A stretch of DNA of 64,000 bases from an uncultured Lachnospiraceae bacterium (lineage in GTDB: Bacteria > Bacillota > Clostridia > Lachnospirales > Lachnospiraceae): positions 1 to 64,000 of the forward strand of contig CANRNJ010000008.1 of assembly GCA_947631955.1 (NCBI GenBank). The letters are read 5' to 3'. Under the pieces are notes generated by a model. That model did not search any database. It was not told where the DNA came from and saw only the letters and a list, made by a program, of their open reading frames with translations. Shown piece by piece: positions 34,648 to 46,481 of this stretch. Position 1 is the first letter of the stretch. Every line of letters starts with the position of its first letter. The translations under genes were made by a program, and so were the position numbers.

Positions 34648-35757
34648 ATGAAAATTGTATGCAGGAGATCAAACCTTTCAGAGGGTATCAACATTGTAAC
34701 GAAAGCCGTTCCCAGTAAGACGACAATGTCGATTCTTGAATGTATCCTTATCGATACAAGGGACGGAGAGATAAAACTGATTGCAAACGATATGGAGATG
34801 GGCATAGAAACCGTTATTGACGGAGAGATCATTGAAAAAGGGATGATCGCGCTGGATGCCAAGATCCTTCATGAGATCGTCAGAAGTTTCACAGACGATG
34901 ATATTACTATAGAAACGAATGAAACTTATATGACCGTCATAAAATGCGGAAAATCAAACTTTAAGATCATCGGAAAATCAGGGGAAGATTTTTCTTTCCT
35001 TCCTGAAATCGAGAAAAATGACAGTGTTGTCGTATCTCAGTTTACTTTGAAAGAGATCATAAGGCAGACGATCTTTTCTATAGCGGATAACGAAAACAAT
35101 AAGCTTATGACGGGAGAATTGTTTGAGATCCGCAATGATACCCTGAAAGTGGTTTCTCTTGACGGGCACAGGATATCGATCAGAAAGATCGTTTTGAAAA
35201 ATTCTTACAAAGATAAGAAAGTAGTCGTTCCGGGTAAGACTTTAAACGAGATCAGTAAGATTCTTTCCGGAGATACGGATAAAGACGTAAGTATCTATTT
35301 CACGGACAGACATATTTTGTTTGAGTTTAACAGGACGATCGTCGTATCCAGATTGATTGAGGGAGAGTATTTCAATATTGACCAGATGCTTTCCAATGAC
35401 TATGAAACAAAAGTAAAGATCAATAAAAAAGATCTCTTGGACTGCATAAACAGAGCTACCCTTCTTGTAAAAGAAGGCGACAAGAAGCCTGTTATCATAA
35501 ACATATCGGATACGGCTATGGAATTGAAAATGAATTCCACGGTCGGAAGCATGGATGAAGAGATCGATATATCGAAAGAGGGAAAGGATCTTATGATCGG
35601 ATTTAATCCTAAGTTCCTGATTGATTCTCTCCGGGTCATTGAAGATGAAGAAGTCGATCTTTATATGGTCAATCCGAAAGCTCCCTGTTTTATCAGAAAT
35701 GCTGAGGAAACCTATATTTATGTGATTCTTCCGGTTAATTTTACTACGGTAAGTTAG
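34648..35757 (+). CDS. dnaN: DNA polymerase III beta subunit (sliding clamp)
   Basis: Ring-forming processivity clamp, 369 aa, three structurally repeated domains of about 120 residues each. Family features include the N-terminal MKIVCRRSNLSEGINIVTKAV, the SLDGHRISIRK segment in domain 2, and a C-terminal tail ending YVILPVN near the hydrophobic pocket where client QLxLF motifs dock. It is expressed from the dnaA-dnaN interval or as a dnaA-dnaN transcript, and ends at a perfect hairpin. Confidence 0.97.
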   Translation: MKIVCRRSNLSEGINIVTKAVPSKTTMSILECILIDTRDGEIKLIANDMEMGIETVIDGEIIEKGMIALDAKILHEIVRSFTDDDITIETNETYMTVIKCGKSNFKIIGKSGEDFSFLPEIEKNDSVVVSQFTLKEIIRQTIFSIADNENNKLMTGELFEIRNDTLKVVSLDGHRISIRKIVLKNSYKDKKVVVPGKTLNEISKILSGDTDKDVSIYFTDRHILFEFNRTIVVSRLIEGEYFNIDQMLSNDYETKVKINKKDLLDCINRATLLVKEGDKKPVIINISDTAMELKMNSTVGSMDEEIDISKEGKDLMIGFNPKFLIDSLRVIEDEEVDLYMVNPKAPCFIRNAEETYIYVILPVNFTTVS

Positions 35758-35758
35758 A

Positions 35759-35790
35759 TTGAAAAATAAGCTCGATAGCTTATTTTTCAA
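35759..35790. terminator. Hairpin after dnaN, possible bidirectional terminator
   Basis: A perfect 14-bp inverted repeat TTGAAAAATAAGCT, loop CGAT, AGCTTATTTTTCAA begins just after the dnaN stop codon. The T-rich arm can act as the U-tract, but no further T-run follows. Confidence 0.6.
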
Positions 35791-35793
35791 ACG

Positions 35794-35812
35794 GGAATTT
35801 GTGACGCTCCGG
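35794..35812 (+). repeat. Repeat fragment shared with the serS region (copy B)
   Basis: GGAATTTGTGACGCTCCGG is identical to 16982-17000. It is followed by AATGG, so CGCTCCGGAATGG here is also the inverse of 16921-16933. Only part of the palindromic element of copy A is present. Confidence 0.6.
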
Positions 35813-35865
35813 AATGGGGATTAGTGTAAAAATTCATATTCATAAAATATTTTAACAGTAAAGAT

Positions 35866-36075
35866 ATGGAAAGTATAAAAATAAAAGACGAATATATCAA
35901 ACTTGGACAGGTTTTAAAACTTGCCGGATTTGTTCAGTCGGGCGTAGAAGCTAAGATTGAAATACAGGAAGGCGCTGTTAAAGTAAACGGTGAAACAGAA
36001 TTGCAGCGCGGCAAGAAAATATTCCCCGGCGATGTGATAGAGTTTGATGGTCAACAGATTAAGGTAGAAAACTGA
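35866..36075 (+). CDS. yaaA: S4-domain RNA-binding protein YaaA
   Basis: Small 69-aa protein built of one S4-like RNA-binding domain: IKLGQVLKLAGFVQSGVEAK, then VKVNGETELQRGKKIFPGDVI. It is conserved between dnaN and recF in Firmicutes and may act on ribosomes or ribosomal RNA, but its role is not established. The ribosome-binding site (AGTAAAG) is weak. Its TGA overlaps the recF ATG by one base, indicating translational coupling. Confidence 0.93.
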   Translation: MESIKIKDEYIKLGQVLKLAGFVQSGVEAKIEIQEGAVKVNGETELQRGKKIFPGDVIEFDGQQIKVEN

Positions 36076-37163
36076 TGATCATAAAATCATTGGAATTGGC
36101 TGATTTCAGAAATTATGATACGCTTCATATCGATTTCAGCAGCGGTACGAACATATTGTATGGCAACAACGCACAGGGCAAGACGAATATACTGGAAGCC
36201 ATCTATCTGTCCGCTACTACAAAATCACATAAGGGAAGCAAAGATAAGGATATTGTAAATTTCTATAAAGAAGAATCCCATATCAGGACTTATTTGGAAA
36301 GAGATGGAGTGGAAACGCGGGTGGATATGCATCTTCGGAAAAATAAGTCCAAAGGAATAGCCATAGACGGACAAAAGATAAAAAAGGCAGCGGAGTTACT
36401 TGGTTTATTGAATGTGGTTTTCTTTTCTCCGGAAGATTTAAGTATCATAAAAAGCGGTCCCGCGGAGAGAAGAAGATTTGTAGATATGGAATTGTGTCAG
36501 CTGGATCAGTTTTATCTCTATAATCTCAATCATTATAATAAGATCGTAAATCAACGTAACAAACTTCTTAAAGATATGTATTTTAACCCTTCTCTCAGAG
36601 ATACCTTGAATATATGGGATTCTCAGCTTATTTCCTTTGGAAGTAAGATCATAGAAAGAAGAAGACTTTTTGTAGAACAGCTTAACGAGATCATATGTGA
36701 AATACATAACAAACTATCGGGCGGTAGGGAAAATATTGTGATTCATTATGAACCTGACGTGGCGATCGAAGATTATGAGAAAAATCTGGCCTTTCATCAG
36801 GAAAGGGATATGAAATTAAAACAAACGACAACGGGTCCTCACAGGGATGATTTTTCTTTTATGGCGGACGATATCGATATCCGTAAGTTCGGATCCCAAG
36901 GGCAGCAGAGGACCGCCGCGTTATCTCTCAAACTGTCTGAGATAGAGTTAGTGAAAAAAATGACAAAAGATAATCCGGTCCTGCTTCTCGACGATGTATT
37001 ATCCGAACTGGACAGCAGCAGACAGAATTATCTCTTAAGCACTATCGGCGGGATACAGACGATCATTACCTGTACCGGACTTGATGAATTTGTCAATAAC
37101 CGGTTTGAGATCGATAAAATTTTTCATATTGAAAACGGGAGCATCATCGACAAAGAGCAGTAA
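36075..37163 (+). CDS. recF: DNA replication and repair protein RecF
   Basis: SMC-like ATPase of 362 aa that helps load RecA at single-strand gaps with RecO and RecR. Walker A is GNNAQGKTNILEA near residue 31, the ABC-type signature lies around FGSQGQQRTAALSLKLSE, and Walker B is PVLLLDDVLSELD. The length is typical. It is downstream of yaaA and upstream of gyrB in the conserved Firmicutes order. Confidence 0.97.
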   Translation: MIIKSLELADFRNYDTLHIDFSSGTNILYGNNAQGKTNILEAIYLSATTKSHKGSKDKDIVNFYKEESHIRTYLERDGVETRVDMHLRKNKSKGIAIDGQKIKKAAELLGLLNVVFFSPEDLSIIKSGPAERRRFVDMELCQLDQFYLYNLNHYNKIVNQRNKLLKDMYFNPSLRDTLNIWDSQLISFGSKIIERRRLFVEQLNEIICEIHNKLSGGRENIVIHYEPDVAIEDYEKNLAFHQERDMKLKQTTTGPHRDDFSFMADDIDIRKFGSQGQQRTAALSLKLSEIELVKKMTKDNPVLLLDDVLSELDSSRQNYLLSTIGGIQTIITCTGLDEFVNNRFEIDKIFHIENGSIIDKEQ

Positions 37164-39143
<1,980 letters not shown>

Positions 39144-39234
39144 TGATAAAGCGCAGCGTCAGAGATCTTATGAAAGTAAAACAGAAAACGGTATTACAGT
39201 CGGAAATAAATGACATTTTAGAATGAGGATGAAA

Positions 39235-41805
39235 ATGGACGACAAAATATTCGACAAGATTGAAGAAGTGGATCTTAAGAAAAAAATGGAAGATTCTTAT
39301 ATCGATTATGCCATGAGCGTTATCGCTGCCCGTGCGCTGCCCGATGTAAGAGATGGTCTGAAACCCGTACAGAGGCGTGTCCTGTATTCCATGATAGAAT
39401 TGAATAACGGTCCGGACAAGCCGCACAGAAAGAGCGCCCGTATCGTCGGTGATACGATGGGTAAATATCATCCTCATGGCGACAGTTCGATCTATGGGGC
39501 TTTGGTAAATATGGCGCAGGAATGGTCCACCCGTTATCCTCTTGTGGACGGCCACGGTAACTTTGGCTCTGAGGACGGCGACGGCGCTGCGGCCATGCGT
39601 TATACGGAGGCAAGACTGAGCAAAATCTCCATGGAGCTTCTTGCCGATATCAACAAAGACACCGTGGACTTTGTTCCCAACTTCGACGATACGGAGAAGG
39701 AACCTGTCGTATTGCCGAGCCGTTATCCGAATCTTCTGGTAAACGGCACTTCCGGCATTGCCGTCGGTATGGCTACCAATATTCCGCCTCACAATCTGCG
39801 GGAAGTGGTCAATGCCGTGGTGAAGATCATCGATAACAGAGTCAATGAAGACAGACAGACGGAAATAGAAGAGATCCTTAAGATCGTTAAGGCGCCCGAT
39901 TTTCCTACCGGCGGCATTATCCTTGGAACGAGAGGCGCGGAAGAGGCATACCGCACCGGACGCGGCAAGGTGCGCGTACGCGCCGTGACGGATATCGAAA
40001 CGCTTCCCAACGGAAAGACCCAGATCATCGTCACAGAACTTCCTTATATGGTAAATAAAGCCAATCTGATCTTAAAGATTGCCGATCTGGTCAAGTTAAA
40101 AAAGATCGACGGCATCACCGATCTGAGAGATGAAACGAACCGTGAAGGTATGCGGATCGTGATCGAACTCAGAAGAGATGCCAACGCGAATGTAATCTTA
40201 AATCAATTATATAAACATACGCAGATGCAGGATTCTTTCGGCGTGATCATGCTGGCTTTGGTTAATAACGAACCGAAGGTCATGAATCTTCTGGATATGC
40301 TCACTCATTACCTTAAGCATCAGGAAGAAGTCGTTACCAGAAGAACAAAGTACGATCTGAATAAAGCCGAGGAAAGAGATCACATCTTACAGGGTCTGCT
40401 TATCGCGCTTGACCATATCGACGAAGTGATCCAGATCATCCGAAGCAGCCAGACGACCCAGATCGCAAAAGACAGGCTGATCGAGAGATTTGAACTGTCC
40501 GATGCACAGGCACAGGCGATCGTGGATATGCGTCTGCGCGCTCTGACAGGTCTGGAGAGAGAAAAGCTTGAAAATGAACATAAAGAATTAATGGCCAAAA
40601 TCGCTGAGTTAAAGGCGATACTGGCAGATGAAAAGCTGCTCCTCGGCGTCATTAAAGAAGAAATGCTGATCACGGCTGAAAAATACGGTGACGACAGAAG
40701 GAGCCAGATCGGATTTGATGTCTATGATATCAACATGGAAGATCTGATTCCGAGAGAAAATACGGTGATCGCTATGACCAGCCTCGGTTATGTGAAGCGT
40801 ATGACCGTAGATAATTTTAAGGCGCAGAACCGCGGCGGCAAGGGCATCAAAGGTATGCAGACCATTGAAGAAGATTATATCGAAGATCTTCTTATGACTA
40901 CCACCCACCATTATTTGATGTTCTTTACCAATTTCGGGCGGGTATACAGGTTAAAAGCATACGAGATCCCGGAGGCGAGCCGTACTTCAAGAGGAATCGC
41001 TATCGTGAATATCTTACAGCTGAGTCCGGGAGAAAAGATATCCGCCATGATTCCAATCAAGGAATATGAAGAAGATAAGAATCTGTTCATGGTCACAAAG
41101 AAGGGTATCGTCAAGAAAACTTCCGTCATGGAGTACAATAACGTCCGCAAGAACGGACTGATTGCCATTAACCTGCGGGAGGACGATGAACTGATCGAAG
41201 TCAAGACCACATCCAAGGAAACGGAGATCTTCCTTGTTACGAAATTCGGTATGTGCATCCGCTTTAAAGAAACGGATGTGCGCCCCACCGGCAGAGCGTC
41301 CATGGGTGTGATCGGCATGAATTTATCGGACGGTGACGAGATCGTCGGTATGCAGCTCGATCATCAGGGAGATTCTCTGTTGATCGTGTCGGAAAACGGC
41401 CTCGGCAAGCGCACTTATCTGAATGAATTTACGGTGCAGAAGCGCGGCGGCAAAGGCGTAAAGTGCTATAAGATCACTGAAAAGACCGGAAACGTAGTGG
41501 GTGTGAAGGCTGTCAATGACGACCATGAGATCATGATGATCACTACGGAGGGCATTATCATACAGCTGCGCATGGAAGATATTTCCACACTTGGCAGGAT
41601 CACATCCGGCGTCAAGATGATCAATCTGGACCATAACGTTAAGGTTGCAAAGATCGCCAAGGTGCGCGAGAAGATAAGCGACGGCAGCAAAGAGTTTGAA
41701 AATCTGGAGGATGCCATGGAGGATATTCCGGAAAATGAGAAGTATAACCTTCCCGACGACGACGGCAAGGAAGTGACGCTGCCAAAGGAAGAAACGGAAG
41801 AATAG
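39235..41805 (+). CDS. gyrA: DNA gyrase subunit A
   Basis: Breakage-reunion subunit of gyrase, 856 aa. The winged-helix domain carries the catalytic Tyr123 in RYTEARL. The coiled coil spans about 370-490, and the C-terminal beta-pinwheel (~500-810) includes the GyrA-box-like [10 protein letters not shown], with similar blades after it. The quinolone-determining region reads [12 protein letters not shown]: Ser84 is the usual residue, but the position equivalent to E. coli Asp87 is Gly88. The acidic tail ends [16 protein letters not shown] chose the third ATG (39235), because GAGG lies seven bases before it; 39223 is possible. Confidence 0.97.
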   Translation: MDDKIFDKIEEVDLKKKMEDSYIDYAMSVIAARALPDVRDGLKPVQRRVLYSMIELNNGPDKPHRKSARIVGDTMGKYHPHGDSSIYGALVNMAQEWSTRYPLVDGHGNFGSEDGDGAAAMRYTEARLSKISMELLADINKDTVDFVPNFDDTEKEPVVLPSRYPNLLVNGTSGIAVGMATNIPPHNLREVVNAVVKIIDNRVNEDRQTEIEEILKIVKAPDFPTGGIILGTRGAEEAYRTGRGKVRVRAVTDIETLPNGKTQIIVTELPYMVNKANLILKIADLVKLKKIDGITDLRDETNREGMRIVIELRRDANANVILNQLYKHTQMQDSFGVIMLALVNNEPKVMNLLDMLTHYLKHQEEVVTRRTKYDLNKAEERDHILQGLLIALDHIDEVIQIIRSSQTTQIAKDRLIERFELSDAQAQAIVDMRLRALTGLEREKLENEHKELMAKIAELKAILADEKLLLGVIKEEMLITAEKYGDDRRSQIGFDVYDINMEDLIPRENTVIAMTSLGYVKRMTVDNFKAQNRGGKGIKGMQTIEEDYIEDLLMTTTHHYLMFFTNFGRVYRLKAYEIPEASRTSRGIAIVNILQLSPGEKISAMIPIKEYEEDKNLFMVTKKGIVKKTSVMEYNNVRKNGLIAINLREDDELIEVKTTSKETEIFLVTKFGMCIRFKETDVRPTGRASMGVIGMNLSDGDEIVGMQLDHQGDSLLIVSENGLGKRTYLNEFTVQKRGGKGVKCYKITEKTGNVVGVKAVNDDHEIMMITTEGIIIQLRMEDISTLGRITSGVKMINLDHNVKVAKIAKVREKISDGSKEFENLEDAMEDIPENEKYNLPDDDGKEVTLPKEETEE

Positions 41806-41906
41806 ACAGCAGGCATAACCGTTTTCAAACTTGAAAACAAAAACAAAATGAAAGAAAAATAAGAATAAAGCGAAAAAGAAAGAAAAAAAAGGAAGAAGAA
41901 CAGGAT

Positions 41907-43190
41907 ATGAAAAAAAATATCATAGCGGCCTTGGCCGGTCTGCTTATCATCACTCTCATAGGATGCGGAAATGCAGAAAATAGTAACTCTGCCGCGGATA
42001 CAGGAAATGATCCGGCCGGGCAGGCGGTGCAGACGGACGAAACCGTGTCAGAAAGTGAAGATCCGTCCAAAGAAACAGAGCAGTCCGCCGAAACAGAAGC
42101 GGCTGCGTCGGAAACGGAAGATGCCAAAACAGAAGAAAAAGAAGAAGATCCCTTGGCCGGTCTTTCCCTGAAAGATCTTTTTGCAGAGCACGGCATTAAG
42201 GCGGGCACCTGCATAAACACGCAGGTAATAAGCGGCGGACGCACCCAAAAATTGATCTTAAGCCAGTTCAACAGCGTTACCATGGAAAACGCTATGAAGC
42301 CGGACAGTATCCTTGATCAGAAGAAGAGTCAGGAAGAAGGCCGTCTTGTTGTAACCTTTAATCAGGACGCCGTTGAGATGATGGACTGGGCAAAAGAGAA
42401 CGGTTATTCTATGAGGGGTCATACGTTAGTCTGGTACAGCCAGACGCCCGAATGGATCTTCCATGAAGGGTTTGATGATCAAAATGAATATGTAGACAGG
42501 GACGAGATGCTTGCCCGTATGGAAAGTATGATGCAGCAGGTATTTGAACAGCTTGCGGATATGGGATATCTGGATATGTTCTATGCCTACGACGTGGTAA
42601 ACGAAGCATGGATGGAAGACGGAACTATGCGCCAGAATCACTGGTCGGAGATCATCGGTGACGATTATCTCTGGTATGCTTTCTACTATGCGGATAAATA
42701 TGCGCCCGAAAGTATCGATCTGTATTATAATGATTACAACGAACAGTTCAAGACACAGGCTTTACTTGATTTTGTGGATACCCTCGTGGATGAAGACGGC
42801 AGACGCCTGATCGATGGCATCGGACTGCAGGCGCATCTGTATACCACGGACAGTCTGGACGACTATTTCAATACCGTAGACCAGTTAGGGGCGACCGGTT
42901 TAAAACTTCAGCTGACAGAACTGGATGTGTGCCTTGGAAAATATCAGGCTCCCCAAGCCGCTACGGATGAAAACCTGAAAGAACAGGGACGTTTTTATTA
43001 TGACCTGATCGGCGGACTCTTGGAGCGTGCGGATGCGGGAGAGATCAATATAGATGCGATCACTTTCTGGGGTTTCAACGATGCCCTCTCGTGGAGAAAA
43101 GAATATAGTCCCGTGCTTTTCAGGGGCGCCATGGAACCCAAGTACGCTTATTACGGCGCTATGCAGATGAAAGAACAGGCGGGATTTTAA
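41907..43190 (+). CDS. GH10 endo-1,4-beta-xylanase lipoprotein
   Basis: Surface-anchored xylanase of 427 aa. The signal peptide ends in lipobox LIGC (Cys20), followed by a ~65-residue Glu/Thr/Ser-rich linker and a GH10 (alpha/beta)8 catalytic domain from ~85 to 425. The acid/base Glu233 lies in DVVNEAW and the nucleophile Glu339 in QLTELDV; TMENAMKPDS and GHTLVWYSQTP are further GH10 signatures. It should cut xylan backbones outside the cell. The mRNA leader (41832-41906) is almost purely A and G. It is downstream of gyrA but separated by about 100 bp. Confidence 0.94.
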   Translation: MKKNIIAALAGLLIITLIGCGNAENSNSAADTGNDPAGQAVQTDETVSESEDPSKETEQSAETEAAASETEDAKTEEKEEDPLAGLSLKDLFAEHGIKAGTCINTQVISGGRTQKLILSQFNSVTMENAMKPDSILDQKKSQEEGRLVVTFNQDAVEMMDWAKENGYSMRGHTLVWYSQTPEWIFHEGFDDQNEYVDRDEMLARMESMMQQVFEQLADMGYLDMFYAYDVVNEAWMEDGTMRQNHWSEIIGDDYLWYAFYYADKYAPESIDLYYNDYNEQFKTQALLDFVDTLVDEDGRRLIDGIGLQAHLYTTDSLDDYFNTVDQLGATGLKLQLTELDVCLGKYQAPQAATDENLKEQGRFYYDLIGGLLERADAGEINIDAITFWGFNDALSWRKEYSPVLFRGAMEPKYAYYGAMQMKEQAGF

Positions 43191-43214
43191 ATATTTAAAA
43201 TAAAGGGGTCTTCA

Positions 43215-44096
43215 ATGTTTCATTTGGCAGTAATGGGAGATATACACAGCAATCATATTGCATGGGAAACTTGTATTCGTCACGCGCTCCGTGAGGGCGC
43301 GGACGAATTTCTTTTTCTGGGGGACTTTATCAGCGACTGCCCTTATCCGCAGAAGACTATGCGGATAGTCTATGAGATGCAGCGGCGTTATCCCTGCTAT
43401 TTTATCCGCGGCAACAGAGAAGATTATATGTTGAACCACAGAGCGCACCCTGAAGAGCGGTGGACCTATTCTTCCGCCAGCGGCAATCTGCTCTATACCT
43501 ATGACAATCTGACGGATCAGGATCTGGATTTCTATGAAAGTCTTGATATCCACGGCATCTATATGAAGGAAGGGTTTCCCCCTTTCCGCTTCTGTCATGG
43601 CTCGTTTACTTCCTCCAGCGAACTGCTGATCCCGGAAAACAAAAAAATGGAACAATATATGGATGCGTTGGACGTGGAGCTGCTTATCAGCGGTCATACC
43701 CACATACAGGAGAGCAGGACATACCAAGAAAAAAAGATCATACATCCCGGTTCGGTAGGACTTCCATGGTATCACGGCGGTAAGATACAGTACATGATGC
43801 TGCATGGCACCGGGCAGGGTTGGAAAGAAGAATTTTTTCAGCTTTCCTATGACGTGGAGGCGGCTGTCAGAGAGTTTGAAACCTCCGGAATCTATGAGAA
43901 AGCGCACTATTGGGCAAAACTTGCCGTGCATACGCTTAAGACGGGCGACGATTATTCCACGCCCTGCTTACAGCTTGCCATGAAACTGTGTGAGGAAGCC
44001 GAAGGGAGAGTCAGCTGGCCAGATATCGATGAAAAATATTGGCAGCAGGCGGCGGAAAAGTTCGGTATCACGGCATGCAACCCAAACTTTACATGA
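43215..44096 (+). CDS. Calcineurin-like metallophosphoesterase
   Basis: Cytoplasmic phosphoesterase of 293 aa. The dinuclear metal-binding motifs are complete: MGDIHSN (DxH), FLGDFISD (GDxxxxG-like), GNRED (GNxE/D) and GHTHIQ, preceded by RFCHGS. The N-terminal domain (1-~200) is the MPE fold, and the C-terminal ~90 residues are helical. Relatives act on phosphodiesters or phosphoproteins; no specific substrate can be given. AAAGGGG precedes the ATG. It is 24 bases after the xylanase gene. Confidence 0.85.
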   Translation: MFHLAVMGDIHSNHIAWETCIRHALREGADEFLFLGDFISDCPYPQKTMRIVYEMQRRYPCYFIRGNREDYMLNHRAHPEERWTYSSASGNLLYTYDNLTDQDLDFYESLDIHGIYMKEGFPPFRFCHGSFTSSSELLIPENKKMEQYMDALDVELLISGHTHIQESRTYQEKKIIHPGSVGLPWYHGGKIQYMMLHGTGQGWKEEFFQLSYDVEAAVREFETSGIYEKAHYWAKLAVHTLKTGDDYSTPCLQLAMKLCEEAEGRVSWPDIDEKYWQQAAEKFGITACNPNFT

Positions 44097-44283
44097 AAAA
44101 ACCAAAAAGCAACAGAAAATGTATAGCCTTTACATGTGTTCATGGCTATGATAAAAGCATCATTTGACTGCGCAGAAGAATGAGAGTACAGAAGAGATGT
44201 CTTCATGCTGCGGACAGCGTTTCTAAGACGCGCCATAAGTATGCGGACAGAAAGACAGAAATGTAAAAGGAGGCTATCTTTTC

Positions 44284-45339
44284 ATGAGTTTGGGTGAAAA
44301 TCTACAGTTTTTACGGAAAAAACAAAATATTACACAGGAACAGTTTGCGGAACGGCTGGAGGTATCCCGTCAGTCCGTATCCAAATGGGAATCGGATCAG
44401 GCGTTTCCGGAGATGGAGAAGATCATGCAGATGTGCGAGCTGTTCCATGTCAGTATGGACGATCTGGTGCGGAACGATGTGAGCGCGCTCTATGTGGAGG
44501 ATTCGACAGAATATGAGGCGCATTACAACAGTTTCAGCAAAATGATAACGGCAGGCGTAGGACTGATCCTGTTCGGATTGAGCATGATGTTTTTTCTGGA
44601 GGGGTTAAACGCGCGGTTTCTCTGGTTTTATGAATACGATGAATATCATGACAATCTTGGACAGGTGGTCAAGGTGGGGAAGGAAGGCGTTTTTGTGATC
44701 GTTCTCTTTGCATTTGTGACGATCGCGGTCGCTTTATTCATCGTGGCAGGTTTGCGGCATGGTAACTTCTGGGAAGAACATCCGTATCTTCCGCAGTTAT
44801 ACCGCAAAGAAGAAATAAAGGCGTTCAGAAATCGGTTTACCGCGATGATCGCCGCAGGTGTTACCATTATTCTGGTTGGCGTTATGATCCTGATCGGCGT
44901 GGAAGCGTTTTTTCCGATGCTCGAAGAAAGCGATGCCGGAGAATATCTGATGGGGTCCATCTTCTTTCTGTTTCTTACAGCGGCTGTATCTTTGATCGTC
45001 TATGCATCTATGCAGAGCGCAAAGTACCATATCGGTAACTGGAACGAGATGCACGACAAGACCTCGGAGGCCTACAAAAAAGATAAGCTGGCAAGCACAA
45101 CGTGCGGCTGTATCATGATCGCTGCTACCATTATTTATATGATCGAAGGATTTTGTTTCGGAGAGTGGGGAATCGGCGCGGCGGTCACCTATTCCGTGGG
45201 CGGACTGCTGTGCGGGATCGTGTCGATCGTCATAAATCATTGCGACTTAAATAAGGGAAAGAAGAAAAGCAAAGAAAACGGCGGGGCCCTGATGCGGAAT
45301 GAAGCGGAAGAGGAGAAAACCGGCGCAGAGGAAGAATAA
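44284..45339 (+). CDS. XRE-family regulator with C-terminal membrane domain
   Basis: Protein of 351 aa. Residues 1-65 are a helix-turn-helix of the Cro/CI type (LRKKQNITQEQFAERLEVSRQSVSKWE...). From ~85 to 320 there are about five hydrophobic segments, so the DNA-binding domain is tethered to the membrane. Such proteins are common in Clostridia and are thought to sense membrane or envelope state; this one has no annotated ligand. The tail is Lys/Glu-rich. AGGAGG precedes the ATG. A strong terminator follows at 45420-45466. Confidence 0.85.
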   Translation: MSLGENLQFLRKKQNITQEQFAERLEVSRQSVSKWESDQAFPEMEKIMQMCELFHVSMDDLVRNDVSALYVEDSTEYEAHYNSFSKMITAGVGLILFGLSMMFFLEGLNARFLWFYEYDEYHDNLGQVVKVGKEGVFVIVLFAFVTIAVALFIVAGLRHGNFWEEHPYLPQLYRKEEIKAFRNRFTAMIAAGVTIILVGVMILIGVEAFFPMLEESDAGEYLMGSIFFLFLTAAVSLIVYASMQSAKYHIGNWNEMHDKTSEAYKKDKLASTTCGCIMIAATIIYMIEGFCFGEWGIGAAVTYSVGGLLCGIVSIVINHCDLNKGKKKSKENGGALMRNEAEEEKTGAEEE

Positions 45340-45419
45340 AGCGGTTCCACAGAGTTGGCGTGGAGAAAAGGAAAGTCTGCAAAAGTTCTATTTGGGGCGA
45401 TATTGGTAAACAGAACATA

Positions 45420-45466
45420 TAATAATGCTAAGTCATCGTAAACGTAACGACTTAGCATTATTTTTT
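45420..45466 (+). terminator. Intrinsic terminator after the XRE regulator gene
   Basis: A 14-bp perfect stem AATAATGCTAAGTC / GACTTAGCATTATT with a 14-base loop, followed by TTTTG. Confidence 0.8.
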
Positions 45467-45544
45467 GTTACTTTTAGTGAGTAAAGAATAATTGGGGAGT
45501 TATATACAGAATCGTATTCCATTTAGACACCTCAGAGTATAAGA

Positions 45545-45576
45545 AACGAGGCTGACTGGCTGCAGCCAACCTCGTT
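45545..45576 (-). terminator. Terminator of the flavin reductase-rubredoxin gene
   Basis: On the minus strand, AACGAGG and CCTCGTT bracket an inner palindrome GGCTGCAGCC, followed by a short TTTCTTAT tract. It lies 25 bases past the stop codon. Confidence 0.55.
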
Positions 45577-45601
45577 AAGAATTCTTCGCCCGGTCAATTT
45601 A

Positions 45602-46213
45602 TTATCCGATTTTCTCAAAATCCTCCGGGCCGTGTTTACAGAGAGGGCATACGAAATCGGCGGGCAGTTCCTCTCCTTCATAGACATAACCGCAGATTTT
45701 GCATCGCCAGCCTTTCTTCGGCGCATTGGCGTCAGCCTGTGGCTTCGGCTTTACGTTAGCGTGATAGTAAGCGTAGGTCATAGGCGCGTCGTTTGAGAGT
45801 ACGTCGGCATCCACCACTTCGGCGATAAACATGATGTGGGTTCCCACATCGATGGTATTCACCACCTTGCAGTCCAGATACGCAGTTGTATTTTCCTTAA
45901 GATAAGGAAGTTCCTGTTTCGTCAGTCCGAAAGGTACGCCGACAAATTTATCCGTGTCCCGGCCGCTCTGGAAACCAAAATGTTGAAACAGGGAAAACGG
46001 CGCCTTTTCAGAGAGAACAGAAACCGAAACTATTCCCGATTCCCGGATTAGGTCGCAGGTCAGATTCTGTTTGTTAATAGTCATGGCGACCTGTAAGGGA
46101 TTGCTTGTGATCTGCGTGACCGTATTGATGATACAGCCGTTCATCTTAGCGCCTGCTTTGGAAGCGGCAACGTATAGTCCGTAGGACAATTGAAAGATAG
46201 CCTTTTGATTCAT
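45602..46213 (-). CDS. Flavin reductase-rubredoxin fusion
   Basis: Protein of 203 aa with two domains. Residues 1-~150 form an FMN-binding split barrel of the flavin reductase type (LSYGLYVAAS start, QITSNPLQVAMTINKQN). Residues ~160-203 are a rubredoxin with iron ligands in CKICGYVYEG and CPLCKHG. The pair is like the high-molecular-weight rubredoxin (Hrb) of Moorella, which passes electrons to flavodiiron NO or O2 reductases, so a role in oxygen or NO defence is likely. The ATG at 46213 has GGAAAGG upstream. No flavodiiron protein is encoded next to it. Confidence 0.87.
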   Translation of the reverse strand: MNQKAIFQLSYGLYVAASKAGAKMNGCIINTVTQITSNPLQVAMTINKQNLTCDLIRESGIVSVSVLSEKAPFSLFQHFGFQSGRDTDKFVGVPFGLTKQELPYLKENTTAYLDCKVVNTIDVGTHIMFIAEVVDADVLSNDAPMTYAYYHANVKPKPQADANAPKKGWRCKICGYVYEGEELPADFVCPLCKHGPEDFEKIG

Positions 46214-46481
46214 AGTAGATCCTTTCCGCCTGTGGGCTTTTTTCTTTATCATACAACGTTTGGCCTAAAAATTGAAGCGTGAGTTTCCGTACTTTGCAAT
46301 AAGAGGAAGATTTTTTATGAGATAGCTTATTAGTTGAATAAGATATTTCATGGGTTAAAATATTTATTACTGTTAATAAGACCTTAGTGATATAAATGAC
46401 AATTTGGGCATTTTATAGTAAAATTAGCTTGGAATTATATACAAGGAAATTGTCTAATGTTTGCATGGAGAGAAAAGGTAT

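Noticed and set aside
41821..41838. Terminator after gyrA (GTTTTCAA-AC-TTGAAAAC)
   Set aside because: The loop is too short and no T-run follows, so it is not a convincing intrinsic terminator.
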